A stretch of 64,000 nucleotides of DNA from Pseudomonas fluvialis (GTDB lineage: Bacteria; Pseudomonadota; Gammaproteobacteria; Pseudomonadales; Pseudomonadaceae), in NCBI RefSeq assembly GCF_014207935.1, contig NZ_JACHLL010000002.1:305865-369864 (forward strand). Direction: 5' to 3'. Shown here piece after piece: positions 38,077 to 47,763 of this stretch; within the stretch, counting starts at the first letter, position 1, and each line of letters opens with the position of its first letter. The notes under the pieces are model-generated. The model saw nothing but the letters and a program-made list of their open reading frames with translations, made no database searches and was not told the DNA's origin. The position numbers were made by a program, and so were the translations under genes.

Positions 38077-39867
38077 TCAGTGTTGCAGATGGCCGTAAAG
38101 CTTGGCGTAGAGCCCGCCATCGGCGATCAGCTGCTGGTGCCCGCCCTGCTCCGCGATATGCCCGCCATCGAACACCAGTACACGGTCGGCCTGCTTAACC
38201 GCTGACAGACGATGGGCAATGATCAGCGTGGTGCGCCCCTGCAGAAAATCGCCGAGCGCCTGGTGCAGGGCATATTCGGTGGCGGCATCCAGCGCCGAGG
38301 TGGCCTCATCCAGAATCACCACCTTGGGCCTGGCCAGAATCATCCGGGCAATGGCCAGGCGTTGGCGCTGGCCGCCGGACAGGCGCACACCGGAACGGCC
38401 GACCACGCTGTCCAGCCCCAGCGGCAGGCCGCGCACCGTGTCCGCCAACTGGGCGATGCCGAGGGCGCGCCAGCACTCGTCATCAGTGACCGTACGGCCC
38501 ATGCTGAGGTTGGCACGCACCGTGTCATTGAACAGCGCGGGATGCTGCAGGACCACCGCCACGTTGTCGCGAATGCCGGCCAGGCCGATCTCCTCCTGGC
38601 TCACCCCGCCAAAGCGAATCGTGCCGGCCTGAGGCGTGTAAAGGCCGAGCAACAGCTGCACCAGGGTGCTCTTGCCACCGCCAGAGGCCCCGACGATTGC
38701 CACTTTCTCGCCCGCCTCAATGCGCAGGTTGAGGCCATCCAGCACCGGCTCATCGCGGTAGGCGAAGCGCAGCCCCTCGATCTCGATGCCCAGTGTCTGC
38801 ACGTCGGCAAAAGGATCGCGGCGCGCCGGATATTGCGGCTCATCGGCGCGCGCCAGCAGCTCGTTGAGACGCTGCAGCGCAGCGCCGGCAGCATAGTAGG
38901 CATATTGCAGGCCGAGCAGTTGCTCGACCGGTCCGATCATGAACCACAGGTAGCTGAACACCGCGAGCATCTGGCCGATCGACAGGTCAGAAAACAGCAC
39001 GGTGAGCATCGCCGCAGCGCGGAAAACGTCGATACCGAACTGGAACAGCAGGCCACTGGCACGACCGGCCGCATCGCTCTTCCACAACGAGGCCACGGCA
39101 AAGTCGCGCACCTCCTCGGCTCGCTGGCCGAGTCGACCGAGGAAGAAACCCTGACGATTGCTGGCGCGCACCTCGCCAATGGCCTCCAGGGTCTCGCTCA
39201 GTGCCTGGGTAAAGCGCGCGGTACTGTCGTTCTCCAGCTTCTTCAGGTGTTTGACCCGTTTGCCCAGTTGCACCGTGGCGTAGATCACCAGCGGGTTGAA
39301 CAGCAGGATCAGCAGCGCCAGCTGCCAGTGCATCCACAGCAGGATCGCCGCGGTGCCCGTGAGGGTGAGCACGGCCACCAGGAACTTGCTCAGGGTCTCG
39401 CCGACGAACTTGTCCAGGGTATCCAGGTCGGTCACCAGGTGAGCCGTCACCGTGCCGCTGCCCAGGCTTTCATATTCACCCAGGGATATCCGCTTGAGCC
39501 GCTCGATCAGACGCAGGCGCAACCGGTAGACGATGTCCTTGGACAGACGGGCAAACAGGCGCGCCTGCAGTACGTTGAACAGCAAGGCACTGCAGCGCAG
39601 GAGCAAGGTGCTGGCGAGAATCAGGCCGATATAGCCAGTGGCCTGCTGCCAGGCCGAAGGCAACAGCCGGTCCATCACCCGCAGGGCCGCATCACCCTGA
39701 TTAAGCAGGACCTCATCGACCAGCAACGGCAGCAGCAGTGGGATCGGCACGCTGGCCAGCACGCCCAGCACCGCCAGCAGATTGGCCAGCAATAGCGCCT
39801 TGCGGTGACGCAGGGCGAGCTGGCGGATCTCCGCCCAGCTGAGCCGGTCAGGCGCGGCCTCAGGCAT
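38077..39867 (-). CDS. ABC exporter, fused membrane and ATPase domains
   Basis: This 596-residue half-transporter has six membrane helices in residues 20-310. Walker A is GASGGGKST near 380, the signature is VRLSGGQRQRLAIARM, and Walker B is KVVILDEATSALD, with H-loop IIAHRLSAVKQAD. It resembles MsbA/lipid or peptide exporters, but the substrate is not readable. It starts 8 bp inside the end of the DsbA-like gene, so translation is coupled. Confidence 0.87.
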   Translation of the reverse strand: MPEAAPDRLSWAEIRQLALRHRKALLLANLLAVLGVLASVPIPLLLPLLVDEVLLNQGDAALRVMDRLLPSAWQQATGYIGLILASTLLLRCSALLFNVLQARLFARLSKDIVYRLRLRLIERLKRISLGEYESLGSGTVTAHLVTDLDTLDKFVGETLSKFLVAVLTLTGTAAILLWMHWQLALLILLFNPLVIYATVQLGKRVKHLKKLENDSTARFTQALSETLEAIGEVRASNRQGFFLGRLGQRAEEVRDFAVASLWKSDAAGRASGLLFQFGIDVFRAAAMLTVLFSDLSIGQMLAVFSYLWFMIGPVEQLLGLQYAYYAAGAALQRLNELLARADEPQYPARRDPFADVQTLGIEIEGLRFAYRDEPVLDGLNLRIEAGEKVAIVGASGGGKSTLVQLLLGLYTPQAGTIRFGGVSQEEIGLAGIRDNVAVVLQHPALFNDTVRANLSMGRTVTDDECWRALGIAQLADTVRGLPLGLDSVVGRSGVRLSGGQRQRLAIARMILARPKVVILDEATSALDAATEYALHQALGDFLQGRTTLIIAHRLSAVKQADRVLVFDGGHIAEQGGHQQLIADGGLYAKLYGHLQH

Positions 39868-40492
39868 GCGCCACGCGCTCCAGCCAGCGACCGAGCAACG
39901 GCTGCAGTTGCGCCAGCGGCTGGTAGCCATTGGTCAGCAGGGCAAACTGGCCTTTGTGCTCGGCCAGCAGCGTGGGGAAACCGCTGATACCCAGGCCATC
40001 GACCCAGGCGAAATCCGCCGCCGTGGCCGCGTGCGCGGCATCGAAGGCTTCGGCAAAGGCCTGCCGTGGCAAGCCTGCGGCTTCAGCCAGGGCCAGCAGC
40101 TCGGCAGTGAGGGTCACATCGCGGCCCTCGGCATAGAAGGCCTGCTGGATGCCCTTGAGCAGCGCCGGCAGCGCTGTAGCGTCCAGAGCACGGGCAGCGA
40201 CCAGCGCGCGGCAGGCCGGCTCGGTGTCGTAGACAAAGCCGGGCGGCATGGCACCCTCGAAGCGGAAGGCCTGCCCAGTGGTTTCAGCCACCGCCCGCCA
40301 GTGCTCGAGGATGGTCTGGCGCAACTGGCTGTCCAGCGCCATGCCGGTGGCGCGACGCAAACCACCGAGCCGCAGCTCCAGCGCCACACCGAACCGTGCC
40401 GCCTGCTCGGTCAGGGCCTCGACCACCGGGGCAAAGCCCCAGCACCAGGAGCACATAGGGTCCATCACATAGAGCAGGCGGGTGACAGCCAT
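39860..40492 (-). CDS. DsbA-family (FrnE-like) thiol protein
   Basis: This 210-residue protein has a thioredoxin fold with an inserted helical domain. The N-terminal motif YVMDPMCSWCWGFAPV gives the C-S-W-C active site near residue 15, and the cis-proline is in GISGFPTLL. There is no signal peptide, so it should be cytoplasmic, like FrnE-type proteins linked with redox stress. It begins 1 bp after trhO and overlaps the ABC exporter by 8 bp. Confidence 0.85.
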   Translation of the reverse strand: MAVTRLLYVMDPMCSWCWGFAPVVEALTEQAARFGVALELRLGGLRRATGMALDSQLRQTILEHWRAVAETTGQAFRFEGAMPPGFVYDTEPACRALVAARALDATALPALLKGIQQAFYAEGRDVTLTAELLALAEAAGLPRQAFAEAFDAAHAATAADFAWVDGLGISGFPTLLAEHKGQFALLTNGYQPLAQLQPLLGRWLERVAHA

Positions 40493-40493
40493 C

Positions 40494-41429
40494 TCAGTGC
40501 TCCTCGGCCTTGTAGTTGAAGCCGATCGGGTGTGGCAGGTTGCGCGCTGCCGCCAGTTCGATCTGCAGGTGGCGGGCGCGAGCCGAGGCACGGGTCTTCT
40601 CCGGCAGGTTGTCCCAGCAGTGCGGGCAACTGATGCCCGCTTGGTAATGCTCGGACAGGCGCTCTTCGGCGGACACCGGCTGGCGGCAGGCATGGCAATG
40701 CTCATAGTCGCCGCGCGAGAGGTCATGACGCACGGTGACCCGGTTGTCGAACACGTAGCAGTCGCCACGCCACTTCGACTGCGCCTCCGGCACCTCTTCC
40801 AAGTATTTAAGAATACCGCCTTTGAGGTGATAGACCTCGGCAAAACCCTCGCCGAGCATGTAGCTGGAAGCCTTCTCGCAACGGATGCCGCCGGTGCAAA
40901 ACATCGCCACTTTCTTGTGCCGGCTGGGGTCGAAGTGCGTCTTGATGTAGTCGGGAAATTCGCGGAATGATGCCGTCTTGGGGTCGATGGCCCCCTCGAA
41001 GGTGCCGATGGCAACTTCATAGTCGTTGCGGGTGTCGATCAGAAGCACCTCTGGATCGCTGATCAGGGCATTCCAGTCGGCGGGCTCGACATAGGTGCCG
41101 ACCGTTGCATTGGGGTCCACACCGGGTACGCCGAGGGTGACGATTTCCTTCTTCAGCTTGACCTTGGTTCGGTAGAACGGCTGCTGTTCGCAGTAGGACT
41201 CCTTGTGGTCGACATCGGCCAGGCGCGGATCCTGCCGGAGCCAGACGAGCAAGGCATCGATGGCGGCGCGACTGCCGGAGACGGTGCCATTGATGCCCTC
41301 CTCGGCCAGCAGCAGCGTGCCCTTGATTTCATGCTGCAGGAGGGTTTCCAGCAGCGGCTCGCGCAGGGCGAGGTAATCCGGCAGGGAGACGAACTTGTAC
41401 AGCGCCGCGACGACGATGGGGGCGGTCAT
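40494..41429 (-). CDS. trhO: tRNA uridine-34 hydroxylase (rhodanese-like)
   Basis: This 311-residue protein forms 5-hydroxyuridine at the wobble position of tRNA. An N-terminal domain (residues 1-100, [16 protein letters not shown]) is followed by a rhodanese domain with the catalytic loop [13 protein letters not shown] at C178. Its C-terminal Cys-rich segment ([18 protein letters not shown]) is also typical. It is the first gene of a three-gene unit with the DsbA-like protein and ABC exporter. Confidence 0.93.
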   Translation of the reverse strand: MTAPIVVAALYKFVSLPDYLALREPLLETLLQHEIKGTLLLAEEGINGTVSGSRAAIDALLVWLRQDPRLADVDHKESYCEQQPFYRTKVKLKKEIVTLGVPGVDPNATVGTYVEPADWNALISDPEVLLIDTRNDYEVAIGTFEGAIDPKTASFREFPDYIKTHFDPSRHKKVAMFCTGGIRCEKASSYMLGEGFAEVYHLKGGILKYLEEVPEAQSKWRGDCYVFDNRVTVRHDLSRGDYEHCHACRQPVSAEERLSEHYQAGISCPHCWDNLPEKTRASARARHLQIELAAARNLPHPIGFNYKAEEH

Positions 41430-41478
41430 GGGAAATACCTCGGTGAGCGCCCACGTAAAGGGCGAACCTGAAACAAAG

Positions 41479-41499
41479 GCGCCGGCTCAAGGCCGGCGC
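41479..41499 (-). terminator. Intrinsic terminator after bolA
   Basis: GCGCCGGC and GCCGGCGC form an 8-bp stem with loop TCAAG, followed on the minus strand by CTTTGTTT. It separates the DUF2059-bolA pair from trhO. Confidence 0.65.
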
Positions 41500-41550
41500 G
41501 GGGTGTCACAGTCTAACAAAAGCCGGGGCGCCGGCCCAAGCCAGGTCGGC

Positions 41551-41856
41551 TCAGTGGTCGTGCTTGCTGCCGCCGCGGCAAGTCGGCGAATCGGGCACCG
41601 CCGCCTGTGCCGCCCATTCCTCGGGGGTAAAGGTGTGCAATGCCAAGGCATGCACCTGCCCCATCAGTTCACCGAGGGTGGCATACACCCGCTGATGGCG
41701 CTTGACCGCATTCAGCCCGGCAAACTGCCCGCTGACGATCACCGCCTTGTAATGGGTTTCCTGGCCACGGCTGTGCATGTGGCTTTCATCCAGCACATCC
41801 AGGTGCTCGGGCTGCAAAGCGGCCAGACTGGCCAGCAGACGTTCGCGCATGGACAT
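41551..41856 (-). CDS. bolA: BolA-family protein
   Basis: This 101-residue protein matches BolA: MRERLLASLAALQPEHLDVL, the metal-region DESHMHSRGQETHYKAVIVS, then VYATLGELM and the conserved histidine in HALALHTFTPEEW. BolA proteins bind monothiol glutaredoxin Fe-S clusters and affect stress morphology. The C-terminal tail has CRGGSKHDH, which could help metal binding. The gene starts 2 bp after the upstream DUF2059 gene. Confidence 0.9.
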   Translation of the reverse strand: MSMRERLLASLAALQPEHLDVLDESHMHSRGQETHYKAVIVSGQFAGLNAVKRHQRVYATLGELMGQVHALALHTFTPEEWAAQAAVPDSPTCRGGSKHDH

Positions 41857-41858
41857 GC

Positions 41859-42353
41859 TTATTTGACTCCCAGTTCCTTGTTCATCTCGACCACCAACTT
41901 GTTCACCTGAGGAACGGCATTCTGCAGTTTCGCCTGGGTCAGACGAGCCGATTCGGCCGTCAGCATCGGCATGTTCTCCAGCACTTTCTTGCCCAGTGGC
42001 GACTGGTAGAAGGCCAGCAGATCCTTGAGTTCCTGCTCGGAGAAGGCATTGGTGTACAACTTGACCAGCTCTGGCTTGAGCACCGGCCAGCCGACCGCCT
42101 TGTCCAGCTCGGCATTGGCCTTGGCCTGGTAACGCTCCAGCACGGACTTCTTGGCCTCCGGCGCCTTGGCCTGGGCAAAGCCCTGGGCGAACATCTGCTG
42201 CACCTGGGCATACACTGGCACGGTCAGCTTGTCGGCACGGGCCAGTTTGAGGAACTGCTCGGCGTTGGCGGCATGGCTGGCGGCATCGGCCAGAGCCTGG
42301 CCACTGAGGGCGGCCAGCAACAGGGCGGAACTGAGAAGACGCAGCGCTTTCAT
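41859..42353 (-). CDS. Exported DUF2059 protein
   Basis: This 164-residue periplasmic protein has a signal peptide (LLSSALLLAALSGQALA) and a DUF2059-type helical domain: YTNAFSEQELKDLLAFYQSP then LGKKVLENMPML. The role of the family is unknown. It is coupled with bolA. Confidence 0.78.
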   Translation of the reverse strand: MKALRLLSSALLLAALSGQALADAASHAANAEQFLKLARADKLTVPVYAQVQQMFAQGFAQAKAPEAKKSVLERYQAKANAELDKAVGWPVLKPELVKLYTNAFSEQELKDLLAFYQSPLGKKVLENMPMLTAESARLTQAKLQNAVPQVNKLVVEMNKELGVK

Positions 42354-42576
42354 CGAAAATCCTGTTCGAGGGTGGAAAGTCCGGCATTCTGCGCCCAAGC
42401 GGCGAGCGGCTCAAGCAACCAAAGGTGTGCACTGGCGCACGGGATAAAGCGGCAGCAGCACACCGTTCATCCGATTGCCAAAATGCCAGCACTTGTCAGT
42501 GCCCGACAATGACGGCACGCTCGCAGACCACTTCACTCTTTCGTACAACCACGGCTTTGCGCACAAGGATGTGTCA

Positions 42577-43593
42577 ATGAACAGTCTGGTTTCACCGTTG
42601 CCGGCCAGCGCCACTGTGCCACTCTGCCTGGGCGACGGCCGGCTGAATCCTGCGGCCGTCGGCTGGTCTGCCCGACCGCAGCTGGACTGCCATATCCCTG
42701 GGCATTTCGGCCGGCGCAAGCGCTGGAATCACTGGTGCATCACCACGCCGAACTGGATGCTCGCCATTACCCTGGCCGACCTCGACCTGATGGGGTTCGC
42801 TGCGGCCTACTTCCTTGATCTGCACTCCGGCAAGAGTGTCGCCTTCACCCGCCGCAGCCCGCTGGCGCGTGGCTGCGAACTGGCAGACACCCCTCAGGCC
42901 AGCCAGTCTTTCGAACATCCGCAACTGCACATGCGGGTCGACGAACAGGCCGGACGCACACGCTTGAGCGTCAACGCACCGGATATCGGCGGACAGCACC
43001 TGCAAGTCGAACTGGATATCCAGCGCCCCGCGCACCTGGAATCGATGAATCTGGTGGTGCCGTTCGCCAAGGGTGGCTTCCATGCCAGCTGCCGCCAGCT
43101 CGGCCTGCCGGTTACCGGCAGCCTCAAGCTGGGCTCGCATAGCTACCAGTGCATCCCTGGGCGCAGCTTTGCCGCCCTGGATTTCGGCCGCGGCCTGTGG
43201 CCGCACAACAGCGACTGGTCGCGCGTGGCCTTTGCCGCGCCCGGCGGCATCGCCGGCAACTTCGGCACTGGCTGGACCGACGGCAGCGGCCTGACCGACA
43301 ACGCCCTGTGGTTTGGCGGCAAGCTGGCCAAGCTGGACAGTCAGGTCAGCTTTCGTCCCGACAACAGCAGCGAGCCCCTCAGTCCCTGGTCTATCCGCAG
43401 TGAATGCGGCCGGGTCGAACTCACCTTCAGTCCGCGCCAGCTGCATCGCACCTGCCCGCAATTTGGCCCGCTGTACCACGACAACCGCCAGTGGTTCGGC
43501 GAGTTCAGCGGTGTGCTGCTGGCCGAGGATGGCGACAAGGTGCCCGTGCACAGCGCTCTGGGCTGGATCGGCCTGAATCAGGCACGCTGGTAG
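42577..43593 (+). CDS. DUF2804 domain protein
   Basis: This 338-residue protein is soluble and without a signal peptide. It has a beta-rich DUF2804 fold: KRWNHWCITTPNWMLAITLA then LDFGRGLWPHNSDWSRVAFA, and the conserved GNFGTGWTDGSG. The family is often linked with lipid or hydrophobic ligands but has no proven activity. It stands alone, with AAGGAT upstream of the ATG. Confidence 0.75.
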   Translation: MNSLVSPLPASATVPLCLGDGRLNPAAVGWSARPQLDCHIPGHFGRRKRWNHWCITTPNWMLAITLADLDLMGFAAAYFLDLHSGKSVAFTRRSPLARGCELADTPQASQSFEHPQLHMRVDEQAGRTRLSVNAPDIGGQHLQVELDIQRPAHLESMNLVVPFAKGGFHASCRQLGLPVTGSLKLGSHSYQCIPGRSFAALDFGRGLWPHNSDWSRVAFAAPGGIAGNFGTGWTDGSGLTDNALWFGGKLAKLDSQVSFRPDNSSEPLSPWSIRSECGRVELTFSPRQLHRTCPQFGPLYHDNRQWFGEFSGVLLAEDGDKVPVHSALGWIGLNQARW

Positions 43594-43693
43594 ACGACTG
43601 TACAAAAAACAACCACTGGTCGCCTACTTCAGCGCCCGCCGCCGCGCTGATTAGACTGAAGTGGGTGCCCCTTGCCATACAGGAGACCATGCC

Positions 43694-43912
43694 ATGTTCG
43701 GTAAACGCAGCCTCGACCCCGCGCCCCGCAGCCACTATCGCAGCGAGCGGGTAAGCGCCATCAACGGCCAGTATTTCTTCTCCACCCGCGAAGGGACGCT
43801 GGAAGGCCCCTACTTCACCCGCGTGGATGCTGAACGCAATATCGACCAGTACATCCGCCGCATGCAGCAGGCCAGCGCCCTGACCGCCCGCTCCGGCAGC
43901 CTCAGTCACTGA
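43694..43912 (+). CDS. Small conserved protein (DUF6316-like)
   Basis: This 72-residue protein has AGGAG eight bases before the ATG. The core RSHYRSERVSAINGQYFFST followed by REGTLEGPYFTRVDAERNID looks like the small DUF6316 proteins of Pseudomonas. No signal peptide, membrane helix or metal motif was seen. Function unknown. It converges on the phosphotransferase gene, 11 bp away. Confidence 0.7.
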   Translation: MFGKRSLDPAPRSHYRSERVSAINGQYFFSTREGTLEGPYFTRVDAERNIDQYIRRMQQASALTARSGSLSH

Positions 43913-43923
43913 CCGGAACGCAC

Positions 43924-45414
43924 CTAGAGATCTTGGGCGAAAGCCGCTTCCAGCGCCTCGTTCACGGTGCGCAGCACCTTGACCCGGGCAAAACGCTTGT
44001 CATTGGCCTCGACCAGTGTCCAGGGCGCGCGTGAATTGCTGGTGCGATCGACCATGTCGCAGACCGCGTCGACGTACTGATCCCACTTGTCACGGTTGCG
44101 CCAGTCCTCCTCGGTGATCTTGAAACGCTTGAAACCGACTTCCTCGCGCTCCTTGAAGCGCGCGTACTGGGTTTCCTTGTCGATCGCCAGCCAGAACTTC
44201 ACCAGCACGATGCGACCACGCGCCAGCTGATCCTCGAAATCGTTGATCTCTCCGTAGGCACGCAGCCAGTCGGCCTGAGAACAGAAACCCTCAACCCGCT
44301 CGACCAGTACCCGGCCGTACCAGGAGCGGTCGAAGATCGCCATCTTGCCGCGCGGCGGGATATGCCGCCAGAACCGCCACAGGTAGGGCTGAGCACGCTC
44401 CTCTTCGGTCGGCGCGGCTATCGGCACCACGTGGTATTGGCGCGGGTCGAGTGCCGCCGCCAGACGACGGATCGCCCCGCCCTTGCCGGCCGCGTCGTTA
44501 CCCTCGAACACCACGACCAGGCCATGCTGGCGCATGCGCTTGTCGCGCATCAGCCGGGCAAAGCGCGCCTGCTCGGTGGCCAGCTGGGTCTTGTAGTCAT
44601 CCTTGGCCAGCGTCTGGCTCAGATCCAGGCTGTCGATCAGCCCCCGGTTGTCCAGGCTGGATACCAGGGGGGCCGAATGGGGATGGCGCTGCGGGCGCTG
44701 CTGTTCCTGCAGGGCTACCTGCAGGCCATCGAGCAGGGTGCGGGCAACGAACAGGCTGCGATAGTTTTCGTCGGCCCCCGGCACCACATACCAGGGGGCA
44801 TAGTCACGGCTGGTGCGGCGTATCACCCGCTCCCCGTGGCGCACAAACTTGTCGTAGACCTTGGACTGCTGCCAGTCGAGCGGGCTCAGGCGCCAGCTGG
44901 ACAAGGGATCGCCCTCCAGTTCCTTGAGGCGATTTTTCATCTGTTTCTTCGACAGGTGAAACCAGAACTTGAAAATCAGCGCACCCTCGTCACAGAGCAT
45001 GCGCTCCAGGCGCTCGGCGGCATCGATGGCCTGGTCCAGCACGGCATCGTTGATGCGGTCATCGACACGAGCCTGGAGCATCTGGCTGTACCAGTTGCCG
45101 AAGAAAATGCCGATACGCCCCTTGGGCGGCAGCTTGCGCCAATAACGCCAGGCCGGCGGGCGCGCCAGCTCCTCGTCGGTCTGCAGGTCGAAGGTCTCGA
45201 CGCTAATCAGACGCGGATCCATCCATTCATTGAGCAGCTTGACCGTCTCGCCCTTGCCGGCCCCCTCGATGCCGTTGATCAGGATGATCACCGGGAAACG
45301 CGACTGCTGCTGCAGCTCGAACTGTGCTTCCAGCAAGGCCTCACGCAAAGCCGGCAGCTGCTGCTCAAAGGATTTTTCATCGATGGCGTGCTTGATTTCC
45401 GCTGATTCGAACAT
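43924..45414 (-). CDS. pap: Polyphosphate:AMP phosphotransferase (two-domain PPK2)
   Basis: This 496-residue protein is a fusion of two PPK2 domains. Both have a P-loop: NGIEGAGKGETV near 54 and EGNDAAGKGGAIRR near 312. The second domain has the lid motif with HIPPRGKMAIFDRSWYGRVL. It transfers phosphate from polyphosphate to AMP, making ADP. Two-domain PAP enzymes of this length are known in Pseudomonas and Acinetobacter. Only the C-terminal domain is normally catalytic in this class. Confidence 0.93.
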   Translation of the reverse strand: MFESAEIKHAIDEKSFEQQLPALREALLEAQFELQQQSRFPVIILINGIEGAGKGETVKLLNEWMDPRLISVETFDLQTDEELARPPAWRYWRKLPPKGRIGIFFGNWYSQMLQARVDDRINDAVLDQAIDAAERLERMLCDEGALIFKFWFHLSKKQMKNRLKELEGDPLSSWRLSPLDWQQSKVYDKFVRHGERVIRRTSRDYAPWYVVPGADENYRSLFVARTLLDGLQVALQEQQRPQRHPHSAPLVSSLDNRGLIDSLDLSQTLAKDDYKTQLATEQARFARLMRDKRMRQHGLVVVFEGNDAAGKGGAIRRLAAALDPRQYHVVPIAAPTEEERAQPYLWRFWRHIPPRGKMAIFDRSWYGRVLVERVEGFCSQADWLRAYGEINDFEDQLARGRIVLVKFWLAIDKETQYARFKEREEVGFKRFKITEEDWRNRDKWDQYVDAVCDMVDRTSNSRAPWTLVEANDKRFARVKVLRTVNEALEAAFAQDL

Positions 45415-45509
45415 CCCGATCTCCCTGTGCAATGCTGCTTACCCTAGCCGATCAGCGCAGGCTTGTCTGTGCGGTAAACTAGCGCCTTTGCCGGCAACAG
45501 AGCTCCCCC

Positions 45510-47498
45510 ATGAATGATTTCCAGCATGCCCTGCTCGACTGGGACGAGCAGGGCCAACCGCTGTCCAGTCGTTACGATGACGTCTATTTCGCCAAGGCCA
45601 ATGGACTGGAGGAAACCCGCTATGTATTCCTCGCCAACAGCCACCTGCCGGAGCGTTTTGCCGCCCTGGCCGAACACGCGCAGCTGTGCATCGGGGAAAC
45701 CGGCTTCGGCACCGGCCTGAATTTTCTCTGCACCTGGCAGCTGTTCGAACAATGTGCACCGAGCAGTGCACGCCTGCACTTTGTCAGTGTGGAAAAGTAC
45801 CCCTTGCAGCTGGCCGATCTGGCCCGTGCCTGGCAGCTGTGGCCGGAGCTGGAACCCTACAGCCGCGCCCTGCTGGCGCAATATCAGGGCATCCACCCGG
45901 GCTTCCAGCGCCTGAGCTTTGCCGCTGGCCGGATACAGCTGACCCTGTTGATCGGCGATGCCAGCACCAGCCTGGCCCAGCTGGATGCCCAGATCGACGC
46001 CTGGTTCCTCGATGGCTTTTCCCCAGCCAAGAACCCGGAAATGTGGTCGCCCGAACTGTTCGCCCAACTGGCGCGGCTCTCTGCTCCCGGCGCCAGCCTG
46101 GCCACGTTCGCCAGCACAGGTTTTGTCCGCCGGGGCCTCATCGAGGCCGGTTTCAGCCTGCGCAAGGTGCCGGGCTTCGGCAAGAAATGGGAAATGCTCC
46201 AGGGCCATTACAGTGGTCCGCCACAGCCTGCCGGCAAGCCCTGGTATGCGCGTCCGCCTGAGCCTGTCGAGCGCCGCGCCCTGGTCATCGGCGGCGGCCT
46301 GGCCGGCTGCAGCAGCGCCGCCAGCCTGGCCGCCCGGGGCTGGCAGGTCAGCCTGCTGGAGCGCCACAGCGCGCTGGCCCAGGAAGCTTCCGGCAACCCG
46401 CAGGGCGTGCTCTATCTCAAGCTGTCCGCCCACCATACGCCGCTGTCGCAATTGATTGTCGGCGGCTACGGACGCACCCGCCGGCTGCTGCAGGAGCTGC
46501 CCGAGGGTCAGGCCTGGCAGCCCTGTGGCGTGCTCCAGCTTGGCCTTGACGACAAGGAAAAGGCCCGCCAGAGCAGCCTCGCCTCCGCCTTTCCCGTCGA
46601 CCTGCTGCGTCAGGTCGACCGCAATGAAGCTGAACAGCTGAGCGGCATCGACCTGCCCAGCGGCGGCTTGTTTTACCCCAATGCCGGCTGGGCTCATCCA
46701 CCAGCGCTGTGCCGGCTACTGGCCGAACACCCGGGGATCAGCCTGTTGCTGCATCAGGAGGCGCTGGAACTGCGCCGTGTCGATGGCCAGTGGCAGGCCT
46801 GGAGCGGCGCGCAGCTGCTGGCAGAGGCGCCGGTGGTCATCCTCGCCAGCGCCGTGGAGATCCTGCGGTTTACCCAGACGGCAGGCATACCGCTCAAGGG
46901 CATCCGCGGACAAATCACCCACCTGCCGGCCACCCCAGCCAGTCAGGCCCTGAAAACCGTGGTATGCGCCGAAGGCTATGTGGCACCAGCCTGGAAGGGC
47001 GAACATACCCTCGGTGCCAGCTTCAACTTCCAGCGTCTGGATAGCCAGCCTTCGACCGAGGAGCATGCCAGCAACCTCGACCTGCTCGGCGAGATTTCCT
47101 GCGACCTGCACCAGCGCCTGCACGCCGACCAGCTCGATCCTGCCCGGCTCGAAGGGCGTGCCGCCCTGCGCTGCACCACCCCCGACTATCTGCCGCTGGT
47201 AGGTCCGCTGGCCGATGCCGAAGCCTTTGCCAGGGACTATGCCGTGCTGGCCAGGGATGCCCGGCAGACGCCGGACACGCCCTGCCCCTGGCAGGAAGGC
47301 CTTTATCTCAACAGCGGCCATGGCTCGCGCGGGCTGATCACTGCACCACTGTCCGGTGAACTGCTGGCCTCCTGGCTGAACAATGAACCACTGCCACTGC
47401 CGCGAGCAGTAGCCGAAGCCTGCCACCCCAACCGTTATCTGCTGCGCCAGCTGGTGCGCGGCGCCTTCACCCCCAGCCGCCCTGTGGAGCAATCGTGA
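45510..47498 (+). CDS. mnmC: Bifunctional tRNA mnm5s2U34 enzyme MnmC
   Basis: This 662-residue protein has an N-terminal methyltransferase domain: the SAM loop is GETGFGTGLNFL at 62-73, with the catalytic DGFSPAKNPEMW. A C-terminal FAD oxidase carries the dinucleotide motif IGGGLAGCSSA from 260. The oxidase converts cmnm5s2U to nm5s2U and the methyltransferase makes mnm5s2U at tRNA position 34. The stop overlaps the next gene (GTGA at 47495-47498). Confidence 0.95.
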   Translation: MNDFQHALLDWDEQGQPLSSRYDDVYFAKANGLEETRYVFLANSHLPERFAALAEHAQLCIGETGFGTGLNFLCTWQLFEQCAPSSARLHFVSVEKYPLQLADLARAWQLWPELEPYSRALLAQYQGIHPGFQRLSFAAGRIQLTLLIGDASTSLAQLDAQIDAWFLDGFSPAKNPEMWSPELFAQLARLSAPGASLATFASTGFVRRGLIEAGFSLRKVPGFGKKWEMLQGHYSGPPQPAGKPWYARPPEPVERRALVIGGGLAGCSSAASLAARGWQVSLLERHSALAQEASGNPQGVLYLKLSAHHTPLSQLIVGGYGRTRRLLQELPEGQAWQPCGVLQLGLDDKEKARQSSLASAFPVDLLRQVDRNEAEQLSGIDLPSGGLFYPNAGWAHPPALCRLLAEHPGISLLLHQEALELRRVDGQWQAWSGAQLLAEAPVVILASAVEILRFTQTAGIPLKGIRGQITHLPATPASQALKTVVCAEGYVAPAWKGEHTLGASFNFQRLDSQPSTEEHASNLDLLGEISCDLHQRLHADQLDPARLEGRAALRCTTPDYLPLVGPLADAEAFARDYAVLARDARQTPDTPCPWQEGLYLNSGHGSRGLITAPLSGELLASWLNNEPLPLPRAVAEACHPNRYLLRQLVRGAFTPSRPVEQS

Positions 47499-47761
47499 CC
47501 GACATGCCAAACCCGCAACAAGAAGCCATGCTCAAACGCCTGGCCCGTGTCGAAGGGCAGATCCGGGGACTGCAGGCAATGATTCGCCGCGGCGAGGACT
47601 GCGAAGCCATCGCCCAGCAGTTTGCCGCCTCGCGCAAGGCCCTGGAAAAAGCCTACCAGCAGATGCTCGCCTGCCTGCTGGAAGAGGCCCTGCTCACGCC
47701 GGAACAGTCTCCAGCCGAAGCACTGGCGCAGGTCCGCGCCATCTTTACCAAATACACCTGA
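47495..47761 (+). CDS. CsoR/RcnR-family repressor without histidine ligands
   Basis: This 88-residue all-helical DUF156 protein has LKRLARVEGQIRGLQAMIRR typical of the family's DNA-contact helix. C36 is kept, but the usual His (CsoR H61, RcnR H60) is replaced by Leu. A Cys (C60) sits one position earlier and there is no histidine anywhere in the protein. Copper (C-H-C) or nickel/cobalt (C-H-H) sensing is therefore doubtful; a dithiol or persulfide response is possible, by analogy with CstR. GTG 47495 overlaps the mnmC stop. ATG 47504 is an alternative start. Confidence 0.8.
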   Translation: MTDMPNPQQEAMLKRLARVEGQIRGLQAMIRRGEDCEAIAQQFAASRKALEKAYQQMLACLLEEALLTPEQSPAEALAQVRAIFTKYT

Positions 47762-47763
47762 AT

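Noticed and set aside
38212..39795. Plus-strand open frame opposite the ABC exporter
   Set aside because: The exporter has intact Walker and signature motifs; the other frame is Gln/Arg-rich shadow.
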